This document shows positions 14,501-29,500 of a stretch of 64,000 nucleotides of DNA, one piece after another. A program made the translations under genes and the position numbers. The notes under the pieces are model-generated. The model was not told where the DNA came from. It was given only the letters and a program-made list of their open reading frames with translations, and did not search any database. The stretch comes from Henricia sp. BOLD:AAB3569. Lineage: Eukaryota; Echinodermata; Asteroidea; Spinulosida; Echinasteridae. Numbering within the stretch: position 1 is the first letter of the stretch; every line of letters starts with the position of its first letter. The stretch spans positions 2,232,001 through 2,296,000 of the forward strand of contig JBBELK010000162.1 of NCBI GenBank assembly GCA_037783545.1, read 5' to 3'.

Positions 14501-17500
14501 CAAACCACAAAAGTCACTGCTAATTGTGAACGCAGCGCATGCGTAGGCTGTTATGTTAAGTGTTGCAGAACTGGTGTTGGATTCATTAATTAAATCTACC
14601 ACACAGGGCGGGCACCGCCTCAAGGATGCTCAAATTGTCGAATCTGGATTTGGGTAGCATTTACACTACAAGCGACCTTGACAATTGCGGGGTTTAAACC
14701 TACCCAAATAGTGAATTCAAAAAGGCGAATTAAACCCGTGTCTGATTCGCCTTTTGCGTTTACACTTAGTGTCTATACCCGGCTTCAACTCGCCTTTTTG
14801 AAAATTGCAGAGTTTGATTTGGCGAAGGTGAATAAGTGTTAACCAGGGGCGGATCCAGGATTTTAAAAAGGGGGGCATGAAATTTTTAAGCATGAAATAC
14901 TGATGACAATGAAATAGCGAGCGCGTAGCGCGAAGCCCTAACGGCTTCTAGATGGATTCTAGATGCTCTGTGGTGCGATCTGGGGCAATATTTAACCCCC
15001 TCCCCCCTGGATCCGCCCCTGTTAACGGGACTTGAATGCACTTTGTTCCGACTTTTCTCCTTGTTTTCATGATTAAGATTATCCAATCTTAGTTAAACAT
15101 TACAGGCCTTGCCACTTTATGGGGATGTCAACCATAGATTTTTATTTTGTAAAATCATGAACATTATTCAATAAATAGCCTTTCCATGTTTGGTGCTTTC
15201 ATTTTTCTTTTTTACAATTTATCCTGTGACAGAAGAGAACTTGAAAAGCAATTTGTTTTCATGTCTTGTACTTGGTATTTTTCCCCCAACAGCACAATGT
15301 GGTGGGACAATCGTTGGAGCCAGTGGAGTAGTAACATCACCCGGATTCCCCAATAACTACCCCAGTAACCTGGACTGTACTTGGACCATCAGGGCCCCTG
15401 ATGGCCATTACATCCGGTTCAGTTTTGACAGCAATTTCATCATCACCAACAGTGCAGCAGATTGCTCAGGGACCGGTGACATTCTAACAGTCAATGATGG
15501 CAGAAACTCTTCAGGTACAATGGCCATGCTTTGCCTGGCATGAAAATCTCATGAATTCAAAAATAATTAACTGCCCCATTGTTATCACTAAAGCTACCCT
15601 CGACTTTGTGACGATGTGGAACAGGCGGCGACTGTCTTTTAATGACTAAGCTGTGCCTGAGTTACGCCTGTCAGCATCAAAATCCTTCCACGATTGTTTT
15701 GCAACCTGAGGCATAACAACAACCGACATCAGGCGGCGCAAAAACAAAAATCAACAATCGCAAGAGTTGAACATTTTCAATTTTTGTGACGTGATGCCGA
15801 TTGTCACAGCCAAGTTCTAAGGAAGAAAACGAGATGCACGCATCACGCGGGCATATAACACGCGCCTCCTTTAACCAATCGGCATTTCCTTTAGCCAGTC
15901 AGTGTGCGGAAAAATCACACCATCGTGCGTGACATGAGCATGGTTGCAATTATTTTGTGTCGAGTTGCCACTAATGTTCAGTGATACTTATACACGATTT
16001 GTTCAGTTTTGTGACTTGAGCGTTACTTTTTTGCTTGATGCTGAGTGTTCTGTCGTGGTGCAAGAGAATCGCAGGTCGACCTGAGGGCGGTGTTAGTTTT
16101 TGCCATGATCAGTTGATAATTTGCCCCAATTCAGGGGAAACTGGTGCACCTCAGATAAGGCTTAGAATAATAAGGCGTATTTAAAACCTAGTTTGCAGAG
16201 CCTTAACAATTTCCTCCATTTTGAGAAAATGATGCAATCACACACTCATATGTACTTTCATGTTCGTAACTGTCAACCCAAGAACGACATTCTCGAGTCA
16301 CTCGGTGCAGGTTTTGTATACGCCCATGGTGTCTGTGCCGGAATTAATTGAAAGCTATTTTACATGTATGTGTAAAGGTGGCGAGCTTTCCAGCCAGAAG
16401 TGAACATTTGTCAAGTCGCTGTGAGCAGGGCACTGTGATGAAAGAGTTTAGTAACAAGGATGTAAATTCATAAAACCACAAAGCACATGTTTTATGCTTT
16501 ACATCTATTTCAGAAAGGCACTTCACAAATCTTGTTTTCTGCTAAAGCACTTCAGCCAAGTGGAGTACTAACCAACACGCTTTTGTGACAACAATTAGTA
16601 ACATTTTTGTCACCATAGTCAACCAATTTATGGATAAATGTTCCAAAAGAAACCACATCCTAGAATTTGGCCAGAATTGTTTGTGGCAGTGATAACCAAA
16701 CCAAAATGTATAGATCACCAGTGATTTACTTTGACTCTGTTGAGGCAGACTGTCAATGTGCAGGAGTGCAGCATATGATAATGCTGCGTGTGCACTCCAA
16801 TTACATACTTAGCCTAACCATGCACTGTGATAATGTTTGCGCTCAAAGTAGTGTGCTTTGCATTATGCAAAACTTTGCTTAAAGGCCCAGTGTATCATTT
16901 GCAATGACCCCAAAAAGTAATCAACGAGTTTACAGGGGAAAAGTTCTGAAAGTAAAGATTGAATTAATAGCAACTATCCAATGAAAGGTTTTCGTTCAAA
17001 ATGATATAATTTTACCAGAAAATAATCCGTAAAGATGAAATTATTTAGATCATTTGCAAACGATTTACTTATTTTTGGTTTGCATCTACGCGGTCCACAA
17101 TGCATTGGCACTGTGTACTGCTTGTGCGTGTTCCAAAGCGATGCATTTTTATAGATCGCGCGCACACGCAGTATATGATGTGCGCTACAGAGTGCATGAC
17201 GCAAGCCACATAGTACCCGATAAACTGAGAACGAATATTTGAAACACCCCGCCAAGACCAGGAAAACGCATATGGATTTTTAAGGTTTTTTCAAACGTGA
17301 TACATTTGACAAAGCTGAAATTTCTTCGGATGAGTTTGTTGATGTCTTTCTTTTGATTTATAATGGTTTTATTCGCAGAATCGCTCAAAAACAGATCATC
17401 TACAGGCCTTTAAGCATTAAATGTTTTATGGAATTGGGCCAAGATGGCATGGGCTTTTTCTATTGAAGAAAAAGCTATTGTGATTTTACTTTGGCAATTA

Positions 17501-20500
17501 ATTGATTTCCTTGCAGTATATTTCTATCATATTCACTCTTTGTTGCCCTACTCTTGCAGCATTTGAACTAGCTAGAGTTTGTGGGTCCTCAGCTCCACCA
17601 GGCTTTGACACATCGGCGAACTATGCCTTGGTCCACTTCACAACAGATAACAGTGGAGTTGCGGTTGGATTCAGCCTCAGCTTTCAATCAAGTACTGATG
17701 GTAAGGTAGCTTTAGAGTTAGTTAAATCATGGAGGAAGGAACATAATCCAGCTCTAAGCTTTTTCAAAAGGCCAATCAAGTTTGCCGCGATAGTAAAAAC
17801 GGCATAATTCACCCCGCAATGACTACAGCATAAGCAGTTTGTCAATCATTGGAAACGTTTGCAATGTTCGCCAACAACTGGTACCCTGATTTCCATATTA
17901 GAAGAGTGCACAAAACCACTGTAACCATTGGTGAACGTTGGAACGCATCCCTGGCTGTAGGCACTCTTGTCATGCACATGCTAGGAAGGATAATATACTA
18001 GCAGCTACACAAAGCACCTACATTGTCGCATCATTTAAATAAGATATTTTAAATTTTTGTTCAAACTTCAAATTTGTTCAGCGGCGGATCCGTAATCCAA
18101 TAAATGAAGAAAAAAAGGCCATATCAGTTGCTAATTTCTTGCAGAAAGGTATCCTTTTAAACAGAAAAAAAAATGTGGTATTTCCTACTATTGCTATCAA
18201 CACTTTTTTTGCTGTTTTTCTTGCTGAACTTATGGAGTAGAAAATTCATTTGGGTAATTACAAATCATCAGTGGGCCGTTGAAGGTTCTGTTTAATAGGC
18301 AACGTGTGACTCTTAACACCAGTATTTCTAGCAAGTTTTCATTTCATTTTATCCCAGTTTGTGGTGGTGATTTGGCAACAGCAACTGGCACCTTCACATC
18401 CCCAAACTATCCCCAGCAGTACACACACTCACGTATCTGTGAATGGCGTATCACTGTAGCGGTTGGACAAGTCGTCACGTTGGTGTTTGATGATTTTGAG
18501 CTTGAAGGATCCTCATGTAGATATGATTATGTTGAAGTAAGTGAAATTTGGTTTCTTGGTTCCCCTAGGCTATCTGCATTGTTAGGCTTCATTAGTGGCG
18601 CTTGAGATGCTTGCACCGTGTAACACAAGCTTAACACCAGTGCGTTCTTTTTGCCATCACTTGATACACATGTCTGCCCCGGTGCCACCCACCACTACCC
18701 CAGCTCGCGGCCAGGTATCAGCTGTAAGGCGCGGTGTAATGACGTCATCTAGTAACTGTGCGGAAGTTGCGAGTAGTAAAACATGGCGGACAATTTGGAA
18801 TCGCGACTTGAGTGCGAAAATAATGCACAGATTTATGACCAAAATAGGAGTGAATGTGAGAGTACATGCATTTTCCTATTCAAATCAATTGATGTCTGTA
18901 GGCATTGACAAAGTTTGGCGTTACCTTTAGGACAACTATTTTTGTGTGGCACCGGCTTAAATTTTTTTCTTGAGTCAAACAATAACGGTGTTTATGAATA
19001 TCCCGCCTGGCAACAACCTTTGACCTGTGTCCCCGAATTCAAAACAAAAACCTGTAGCATTATTTTTGCATCTTCTGGGAGCATCCCCCAGTGTAAACCC
19101 GGTGTAATTCGGTGTAAGCTATTTAAACGCCACGATAGCTCTTTTGAATAATAAATTGTGCATATAATCGCTGTGGGTATCTTTGCTAAGAAAGATCGTT
19201 GTCCATAAAATTGACCAGTTACATTTTTTGTTTCGTTTTTGTTTGTTTCTTCCCTAAGCAAAGTTGGAAGTGTGGGTACTTTGTACACTTTAAAGGGCCC
19301 CTTATTTGGGATTTTTATCAATGAAATCTATGCTATAAAACCAATATACTCAGTTACATTCATCAAAATCTTATTTTGAGCTTGTTTTGGGGGTTAAAAC
19401 AAAGGTTTTTAGTTTTAATGCTAATGTGAATATGCATATTCATGACCAAGGTCACGACGTCACAAGAGGCAAAATCATATTTAACTGTGCACAAAAGATT
19501 CCACTTTTTTTCTCAAACGTCCTGGAACTTTTGTAATCCATGACTGTTTGAGTTTGTTCTACATGTTTCCTGTTGTAAGCCATGTCGAAACTGGGGGAGA
19601 AAACTGCAGCAATTTGCCACAAGTCCAACTTGAAATCTTATGTTTTTTCTTAACTTTCCCTTCTGTCTTCCTTACGTAATGCACTCCAAACAGCGCCCTC
19701 TGTCTGTGGTTTATTTCAATGAAATCTTCAAAGTTCAAAAAGGCTACCTTTTATTGATTTTACATCCAAACGAACAATAGCATGTCTTGCTGAACAAGTA
19801 ATCCATCATATGAAGCAAAGATTCGGCAAAACGTTGTTTAGCATGTCACAAGCCCTTTAATATGACTTACAATAAACAATTTCCCCATGGTGACCACAAA
19901 TATCGGAACTGTTTCATTCTCTGTCGTATGAACGTACATGTACTATGGCTTGTAGCTCATCGGTTACTTTCTGATCATTTATTGTCATTTGTAATGATCA
20001 GATTTTCAATGGATTGGACGCTGATACCCCAAGCCTTGGCCGTTTCTGTGGCGACACCCCTCCTCAGGGAATGGTCTCAACCAGCAATACAATGCGCGTT
20101 GTGTTCTTCAGCGATGGCAGCCGTGCGTTCCGGGGGTTCAGTGCCCGATATGACTCGCAGGATGCTTCAGGTAATCCAGGCTGTCACAGGTCAAGGAAAG
20201 TAGTGTTATTTGTGTTTTTGAGCATGTCTCTACTGACCATCAGTGTTCCCCACTGGTTGCTATCTTGTCCAGGCACACTGAACAGCGCCCTCACATAGTG
20301 AACACTGACCAACCCATCAGTGATCTCCACTAGTCCAAATTTTGTCCGGGCGCGCTGCGCTCAGCGGGGGCGGGTTGGTAGTTGTGCACGCACACGCACA
20401 CACGTATCCCCAAACACACACGTATCCCCAAACACACAACCACGAACGCACCCGTACGCCGCGGCACAGTGCTTGGCATGCAGCGCCCTCAAGAGGTCAA

Positions 20501-23500
20501 CAAATTCGCCTATTGAGGGCGCTGTTCAACAAATGCATACTGTCATGGCTGTTATCGATGCGGATTTGGGTCGCCGCATCCGATACATATGCGTGGTAAA
20601 TAACCGATAATGACACCAGTGGCTACCAAATCACGTTACGTGAATTTACAGCTCATCTTGGAATGTGTACTTTCATAGTGTTTTGGATGAGAAATTATAT
20701 TTTTTTTGTTCGGGGGGCACATTGTTTTTGTCCGGGCGCTAACGGTACCTCTGATGATTTTGTCCGGGCGGCGCGCCCGGACAAAACCGGTAGTGGAGAT
20801 CACTGCCCATTGAATCCCCGTTTGCCCTGTGAGGGTGTTGTTCGAAACAGATGCATGCAACTGTCATGGCTGTGATTGGCCGTGGGATGGATCGCTGATG
20901 CGATATATATGCATGGTAAGTGAACGATAATGAGGCCAGCATCCAGCGACCAGCGAATCACATTTGGCAATTCTACACCTAATTTTGGAGGAGAATGAGT
21001 CAGTTTTTAGAAGGGAAAACGGATTATTTTTGTCTGGGCAGCAAGTTTTTGTCCGGGTAACAGCACCTCTGATGAGTTTGTACGAGTGGCGCGCCCAGAC
21101 AAAATTTGTGGACAACCCTCGGCACAATAAATGTTTCGGAAACACTTATGGAACCACCATCCATCTAGTTGAAAAAACCTCATTTGGTTATTTGCTGGTG
21201 CGTGCAATGGCAAATTCAAACCTGCTTGGAGAAGGTTTTAACAGGATAAAGAGCCGATAACACTTTTTTAATGGGGCACATCATTCCAACTGTTGTGCAT
21301 GCGCTCGTAGCACACCAACTAATCGGCATTTTGTCTGCAGTAGAAACAGCCATGAACGGTTAAAGGCATTGCCCAATACAATGGCAAAAACCATATAAAC
21401 ATGGCCACAAGCACCCTGTTTACACTTGAACCCGAGCTCGGGGTCGAACACCGAGCTCGGGATCAGACCCGGATCACAAACTGAGTGTAAACGTTCTCGG
21501 GACCAAATTTGCCCCGGATCATCCCAAGATGGCGGAGGGTTCGATCCCGAGCTCGGGATCAGTTTGCGGTTAGATAAGCAATTAATCTTTACCGCATCCT
21601 GCCGCATCCACAGCGGTAGCGGGTAAAAGCTGGCGAAATTCAAGTGGCCTTGTACACTGTACATGCACAACCCATGCACACATTGATTAGTACATACGCA
21701 CATAGAGCATGACCTTTGACTGCAACTTCTGGCACCGCGCTCAAGATCAACTACAGAATGTAAACGTGGCACTCAGGATCATAGCGGTCAACAGTGACGC
21801 ATTCTTATCAGGGGATCAATCTTGATCCCTAGCATGTCAGCTCAGCATGTCAGCTGTGCGCAGCCAAACAGTTCTGTGCAACCTATTCTAAAGAAATGAG
21901 TTGGATGTCGTACAATATGGGCAGAGTTTTTGTTACCATGTCATGTAAACTACAAATCAGCTGTGGATCCATGCTCATTAAAGTCTGAAAATATAATGTC
22001 ATGTGGTATCTTGAAATTACAGGCTGTGTCCGGGGTACTGTCCATTATTGTAGTGTTGTATTTTAAAGGCCCAGTGTATCATTTGCAATGACCCCAAAAA
22101 GTAATCGACGAGTTTACAGGGGAAAAGTTCTGAAAGTAAAGATTGAATCAATAGCAACTACCCAACGAAAGGTTTCCGCAACGCTTGTGCCATTGTGATG
22201 CACACAATGATCAGTTTCAAAACGGGACCAAACTATTTTTCCTGCAAGCCTCGCTTTGGTTACATTCATTTTAATAGAAGAAAAGGGAAGATGGCCGCAC
22301 CGTGATGAAGGTCCATTACAACATACTTTGCAGCTCTCCAGATTACACCATAACAAACCATTCAATAATAATTCATTCAGTTCTTGGTCTTGATTTGGTT
22401 GACAGTATGCGGTGCTCTCATCAATGTCAACCCTGGGGATCGAGGCTCATTTTCCTCCATTGGATACGGTACGCTCAACTACACCAACAACTTGAACTGC
22501 CAGTGGCTTCTAGCCAATCAGGCCATAGTCAACACCTCCCTCTATCTGCAATTTGCTGGAGACTTTGATATTGAAACAGGAGCTAACTGCCGATATGACC
22601 GTGTAGAAGTCTATGCAGGTAAGCCAAGGATTATTGACAGATTGGTTGCAAAATTATATTAAAAGGACTCCTTTGACTATCGTGGTATTATGGCTCTGTG
22701 TTCTGTACAGTATAGCCAGGAAACAAGACTAGGTAGGACAGTAGCTTCGCACAATTTCTTGACAGCATGGACACTGTTTTTCATTGATTTCTCGGAGTGT
22801 AGATGAGATATTAAACTAGCATACACATCTTATAATGCCATTTGTAACAGCTATTCAATCCTGTGATCTACCTTTGAAACAAAATGGTAAAAAAATGGGG
22901 AAAAAAATGTCACGGACTTGTGATTTTATTGGCTCTGGACTTGTGATGGACTCGACTACAACCCTGGTGTACAGGATGTTTCAGAAAGAGTACATAGTAC
23001 ACTCATAAAATTGTAGATAAAAAGGAAATTGTATTATATTTAGAAAATTGGCCCACACATATAGTATATATCGGTAGACATTGGTTTCATGTTTTCATTA
23101 ACATCGTCATCATTTTGAGAATTTCACGCCTGACTGAACAAGGGTTAGTTTTGTAAACAAAGCTAAAATTAACTTGCTCGGAAAAGTAAAAGATGCGAAA
23201 CAGGATGAAGGAGCATGTCCTTTCTTTGCTATCAGCTTTTCAGACAGTTTAGCTAGCCCCTCAGTCCTCCACGTGACCGTCTTTTTCTTCACACGGATTT
23301 GCACGCTTAGCTAACACCAAATGCACGCCCGATCACTGCTCTGTTCTGCCTGAGAAGGGCGACTTTGTTTCTTATTCCTCTCTCAAGGTCATCAAGTTCC
23401 ACGGGCAGTAACAAAAACTTGGACTTTAGATGTCCCCATTAAAATTCCAGTGATGTTAGGTCTGGTAAATTTGTGAAATGGACTTGGGAATGGCCCCCTT

Positions 23501-26500
23501 AAAATCACCAGACCTAACACTACTTGGTTTTTCTTGTGGGAACATCTCAAGTTTTTGTTACTGCCCGTGGAACTGGATGACCTGGAGAGACGGATAAGAA
23601 CCAAAGTCACCCTTCTCAGGCAGAACAGAGCCGTGATCAGGCCTGCATTTGGTGTTATGCTAAGCGTGCAAATCTGGGTGCAGAAAAAGACGGTCATGTG
23701 GAGGGGCTAGCTGAACTGTCCAAAAAGCTGATAGCAAAGAAAGGACATATCAAATTGACCTCATGCTCCTTGATCCTGTTTTGCATCTTCCATTTTTTCG
23801 TGCAAATAAATTTTAGCTTTGTTTACAAAACTAGCCCCTGTTCAGTCGGGCGTGAAATTCCCAACATGATGATGACGAGACGTGAATGAAAACATGTTTA
23901 CCGATATGTGTGAGCCAATTTTCTAAATATAATACAATTTCCGTTTTATCTACAATATTATGAGTGTATACCTTTTTTCTGATACACCCTGTATAATAAG
24001 TAGATTAAATACTGGATAAATTTACAAAACAAGGTGAGGACAGGTGGAGTAGGTCCAGTGCAAAGTAGGGTGTGGCCTCTTGGGGTAAAATTGTACGTGT
24101 TACAGTGCAACAAGGAGGGGAAAGCTGATTTTGTTTCCTGTGACAATGGAACTTTAATCTGAATCTAAACTAAAAGGTGTTGGGGTAGAGGTGGCCCACG
24201 GTGCGTACAGCCCAGAGCGTGGGTTATAATAACTTATACCGAATGGATCAATGACACGTGACAGACAACACACCAATCAAATGACGGGGATTTTTTAGAG
24301 TGTTTTATATTGTAAAATGTAAAATTGCTTGTTTGTACACTGATTGACCAACAGGAATTGATGTGAATACTCCAAGCGTTGGGGTCTTCTGTGGCTCTAC
24401 TCTTCCCGATCCCATCTTAATACCACACCCATCCGCATTGGTACGCTTCATCACTGATGGAACACAAATTGGCCGAGGATTCAGGATCTTGTACTCTGCT
24501 TCTCGTAAGTAACAACATCTTCCAAAAGTATGAACATTTGTGAGGAAGACACTCAATGATTTGGCACAAAAAAAATCGGCTCTTTTTGTCAATAAGAAAT
24601 GAAGCAAATACACAACTGAATTTGCCACTCCAAAGCTGTATTTGGATTTTCTGGAGTTTCAAGTAAACCCTTTTTGTCATCTTTATATTTTCACATGTCG
24701 GGGTGATGTTTGTCTTTTATTAATTTTTCTTTTGTGATTGTAGAATGTGGAGGTCTTGTGAGTGGCACGGATGGAGTGATAACCAGCCCCAACTATCCCA
24801 ATGACTATGACCACAATGACCACTGTGCATGGCTCATTCAGGGTACTGCTGGCACTACCATCACGGTAAGCTAGGAGTAAACAACTAACCTCTCACCCTG
24901 TCAAAACGACATCCTAGTCCTGTCTCTTTACAGGACACCTTCTCTGTTGAATGACGTCATCCCTGCAGCCGATTTTGCAAATGTTTCACGAAAGTTATGT
25001 CATTTTCAAAAGTACTGCAAAGCGAAACCTTATGCGAGATTTTATTGGAAAAGCTTCGCGCTGTCTAAGGTGGCGTAGGTCGGGAACTTTTTCATCAAAA
25101 TAGCGATACTGTTGCTGCATCGAGAAAAATTCTCGCCTAAAGCAATCCCTTTAAAGAGCTAAATGACACAGAAATCAGTGATCATTGTTGGTTCCTGAAA
25201 TCTATAACCAAGAGGAGCTACATTATGCTTTAGAACACATGACCCGGATAATTTCTTGATATCAGTAAAAACTCGCAATCCATTCTGTCGGTAGCCTTGT
25301 CCAAGTCTATGATCGTAACCTGGCAAAATATTAGCAACCTCTTGCGATAAACTCTAGCCAACGACTGTAGGCTGGTTACCGGAATATCTTGGTCTGAAAT
25401 CCAGACTTACACGCGTGAGGATAAATCATAGCCTTGTTCTGTCTGTACTAGACGTGATTTATGGGCGGGGACTCTTTATGCTAATTTTTCGAAGAGAGCA
25501 CTGAGACGTAAAAGCTAATTGGTTAACGGTTGTTTTGACAGAACTACATGTATACAGTGCTGTTTAAAAAATAGCAGATTTTACGTACGTATACCCAGTT
25601 GGTAAGTTCACAAACACAAATTACAGAAAATATGTGAGGGCTATCTTCTGGTCTTTGTGAAAGTCATCAATTTGCAATTTGTCGGCTGCATAATTCAAAC
25701 TCCCGTTGATTTCCTCAGTTGTAACACTACGTGATGATTTCGCCATATTGCTTCAGAGACATGGAGAGATGTACACATACACATGATACATACTGTACAC
25801 TACATATGAACGACGTTTATGCTGGCAAACCGGTCACACGCACTATTTGACCCGAAGGTCAAAATAGGGAGCTCTGATAGGATGTTATGTAAGATATGAA
25901 TATTTATAACCACTCGGGTTTCGCATAAATAATTGCGTCAGATTTCCAACGCAGATATAAGAAACACATAACACATCGTGTACAGAAAGAACAAGGCTAT
26001 GATTTAGCCTCGCGCGTGTAAGTCTGGATTTCAGACCAAGATATTCCGGTAACCAGCCTATAGTCGCTGGCTACAGTTTATCGCGATAGGTCGCTAATAT
26101 TTTGCCAGCTCACAATCATAGACTTGGACAAGGCTATTCTGTCGGCCAAAAAGAGCATTTTTTTTCAAAAGAATCTACACCCACCAAGATCGACTTGATC
26201 CTAGTTGGTTATCGGCCTTTACCGCGGTATCATACCACTATGTATGCATGCGCATGGCGTGCATTGCACGTGAAGTGCTCGCGTATAGTCACCTTTGTGC
26301 TTCTTTCCACATTTCAGCCTTGTTCATTACTTCCTTTTTGTTAATCCTATACTAATTTGAGTAAGCCATGTTTTGTTTGTTATTGATAAACTTCCCGTTT
26401 AAAAGGTTTTGACAAGGAAATCACTGATTAACAGCGCACAAGGGAAAACATACATCATATTTTGTACCCCTAAATTTTGGCTGAGGGGTGGGGATTTTGT

Positions 26501-29500
26501 CACTTAAAATAAAGTCACAATCCCACTTCATGTAGAAAAGGTAGGGTCGGGTAGGGGAGATGAAACAATTTATAGGTGCATACAATTTATGTACTACATA
26601 TGTACCAGATACGTCGTTAACTGTTTCAAAATAGTATACTGTGTACAGGTTTTTTTGTACCACGTTATTAGCATATACCCAGATAGTTACAGAACACAAA
26701 CTGTAACCCTAGCCCTAAGCATGCTGAGTCAGGAGGCTAGAGTGACTCACTTGGTGCAACAAGGAGATAATTTACCCTCTACTGAACCCTGTGTCACAAT
26801 CCCGTATTTTTCCCATCTTTACCGCCTGGTATAGTTAACCTTCACTGCGTTTGACATTGAGGCACACACCTCGTGCCAGTATGACTACCTGTCTGTGCGT
26901 AATGGAGGCACCTTTGAAGCACCCCAGATCTCCGGTGAGGACCCATGGTGTGGTAGCACAGCGCCGCCAAGCATCACCACGGCTAGCAATCAGATTCTCA
27001 TGGTCTTTATGACTGATCGTAGTTCATCAGCTGGTGGATTCCGCATGGAATGGACCACAGCTACCAGAGGTAATGCAAAAGACATGATTTAGTACGGCGC
27101 TCTGTGAGTGCCATTCCACTTGTTTAGATACCGAGATAATGTATCTAACCAAGTTGACATAATGTGGATTCAGATAATTTACAGTTGTGCTCAAAATTAT
27201 TCATGCGCAAGTCCAGAAACTGAGAATGAAGGCATCAACTCCCCTCACTTTATAGCCTACAAGCAGAGTGCTATTCTATGCTATTCTTCGATTTAAATTT
27301 AATTGAACAGATATGTTAATGATTCAAATCTTATGCAAACACGACAGCCACTGCCACAGTGTCATGCACCAGTGAGCACACTGGTGCCAACCACAGTATT
27401 AGGATCCTAGCACAACCACGCCTCCTCCACCCAAGCCAAGCCGCTTCAGTGCACACATTGTACACTGAAACCCCTCAACCAGTACTTATAGCCCTGCATC
27501 ATCACGAGTCCGGCATTACTCCTGAAGACGAACAGAGCACGCTGTTCGAAACGTTGAGTTCACACTCACTGGTTCTTTTCAGAACCACACATATACAAAT
27601 GAGATTCACATGGTGCTACCGTAAACCCATACACACGTTGATTTCCACCATGCATAGCCTTAAGTTTTACTTATGCAAACATGTTAGGATAACTGTTGAA
27701 CAACAAGGTGCATTAAAAATTGAAAGCAGGTGCATTATCACAAAAAATGGCCTAAATGCTGATATTTTGTAAGGTGTATGAATAATTTTGAACAGCCACA
27801 AAAATGCAAATCTGGACATTACTATTGTTATGCAAATGTGCTGAGCCGAAAACATGTGGCCACTAACTGGCCTGAGATATAGTGAAAGTTCCTTCACAAT
27901 AGTTTTTGGGAGTGAGGAAATTTGAAAAATGTTAGATTTTTCAAAGGGTATGAATAATTTTGAGCACATCTGTATGTTGCCAATTCGACTTCCTACTTTT
28001 TCCTAGATTTGATAAGTCGACTTGATGAGATAATTTATGTTGCCAATTGTCCACTTCCCAAGTCGACTTGGCGAGATATTTTATGTTGCCAAGTCACCTT
28101 CCTAAATCTACTAATTCAACTTTGTGAGATAATTATGTAAGTCAAGTCAACTTGGAAAAATAAAATATCTCGCCAAGTCGACTTTGTGGATTTAAGAAGT
28201 CAACTTATTAAATTTAGGAAGTCGTCTTGGCAACATAAATTATCTCGTCAAGTCACCTTAGTATAAATTTCACCAAGTCGTCATAACCCATGTTACAAGT
28301 CAACAGTGAGATAAATTATTTCGGTATCTAAACAAGAAGGATGTCTTTCACAAAGTGTCGTAATCATACTACATTTTGTTTGCATTATTAATGCATTTCT
28401 TTATAGTTTTAGAAAGGACACCTTGTAAGCTTTTAAATGATGCCTTTTTCAAGTTCTTACAATATTCAGAAGTGGAGTTACTGAATCAATGTTTAAATAT
28501 ACAAATGCGAAAAATCTGGGTTTAAAGTTAAAGAACCCAAAATTAACCTGCAATCACTAAAGTTCACATAAAACAGACCTCATTGTGAACAAAATAGTTT
28601 GCTAACTTTTGGTGAAATGAAAATTAACACTAAAATCAATTTTATACTTAAATCCAGGGAGCTTTCCTGTACAGACAAAATGGCAATCTCAAATGTGTTT
28701 TTATTTCACTTTTCATAGCTAATCATGGAAGGAACCCACGGTTGAAAAATGAAAACAAACCAAAAATTGACGTACCTCAAAGAGCAACTAATTAAACTTT
28801 ATAAATTGTTAGATTTTTGCAAAGCACACATTCAATAAACCAACTAAATTCATCCATGTTGTTCGTGAGATGACATCACTGCCTTGCTCATGAATATGGA
28901 AGTTCTCATGAGCGTACAAATTTTAAAAAGAATCGCTAGTACACCCATATATTTCAAAGAAATAGACAGTGAAAACGTCACCCTTTGTGTGTGTTACCAA
29001 GGTTACTGGGTCTACACTAAAACCAGTGAACGGTTTCAATGCGCTTCACCAATGGAAGTTTCAGATTTCCAGCGAAGGTTTATACCCAATTATCATAGCA
29101 ACCGACGTCACACTTTAGTAGTCTTTGATAGGATTGTCATTTTTTTTTTAAAATCCAATTTCGTGTGACCGTTGCTTTCTTTTGGTATGCTTTCAGTGTG
29201 ACTTTCTTTGTTTTGTATTCAGGTTGTGGTGGCACGTACCATGGAAACACAGGCTCCTTCCAGACATCCAACTTCCCCAGCGCCTACCCTGTAAATGAGG
29301 AATGCATTTGGGTTTTGATGGTTGAAATGGGATATCATGTCAGGATCACATTCAACAGCTTTAGTATTGGCTCCGGAGACACTGTCAATGTAAGACCATT
29401 CCTTCATAGCAGCTTGTTTAATTCTGATGGTTGTGGGTTCGAATCCCAGCCGCGTCTATGGTGCAAGTGCCCTTGGGCAAGGCATGTTGCCATACATTCC

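Noticed and set aside
19862-20203. 113-codon frame overlapping exon 10
   Set aside because: The CUB reading with correct splice sites is in another frame; this one has no CUB motifs.
27359-27772. 137-codon frame inside the Tc1-like element as a transposase
   Set aside because: There is no DDE or helix-turn-helix signature, and the element is too short for a Tc1 transposase.
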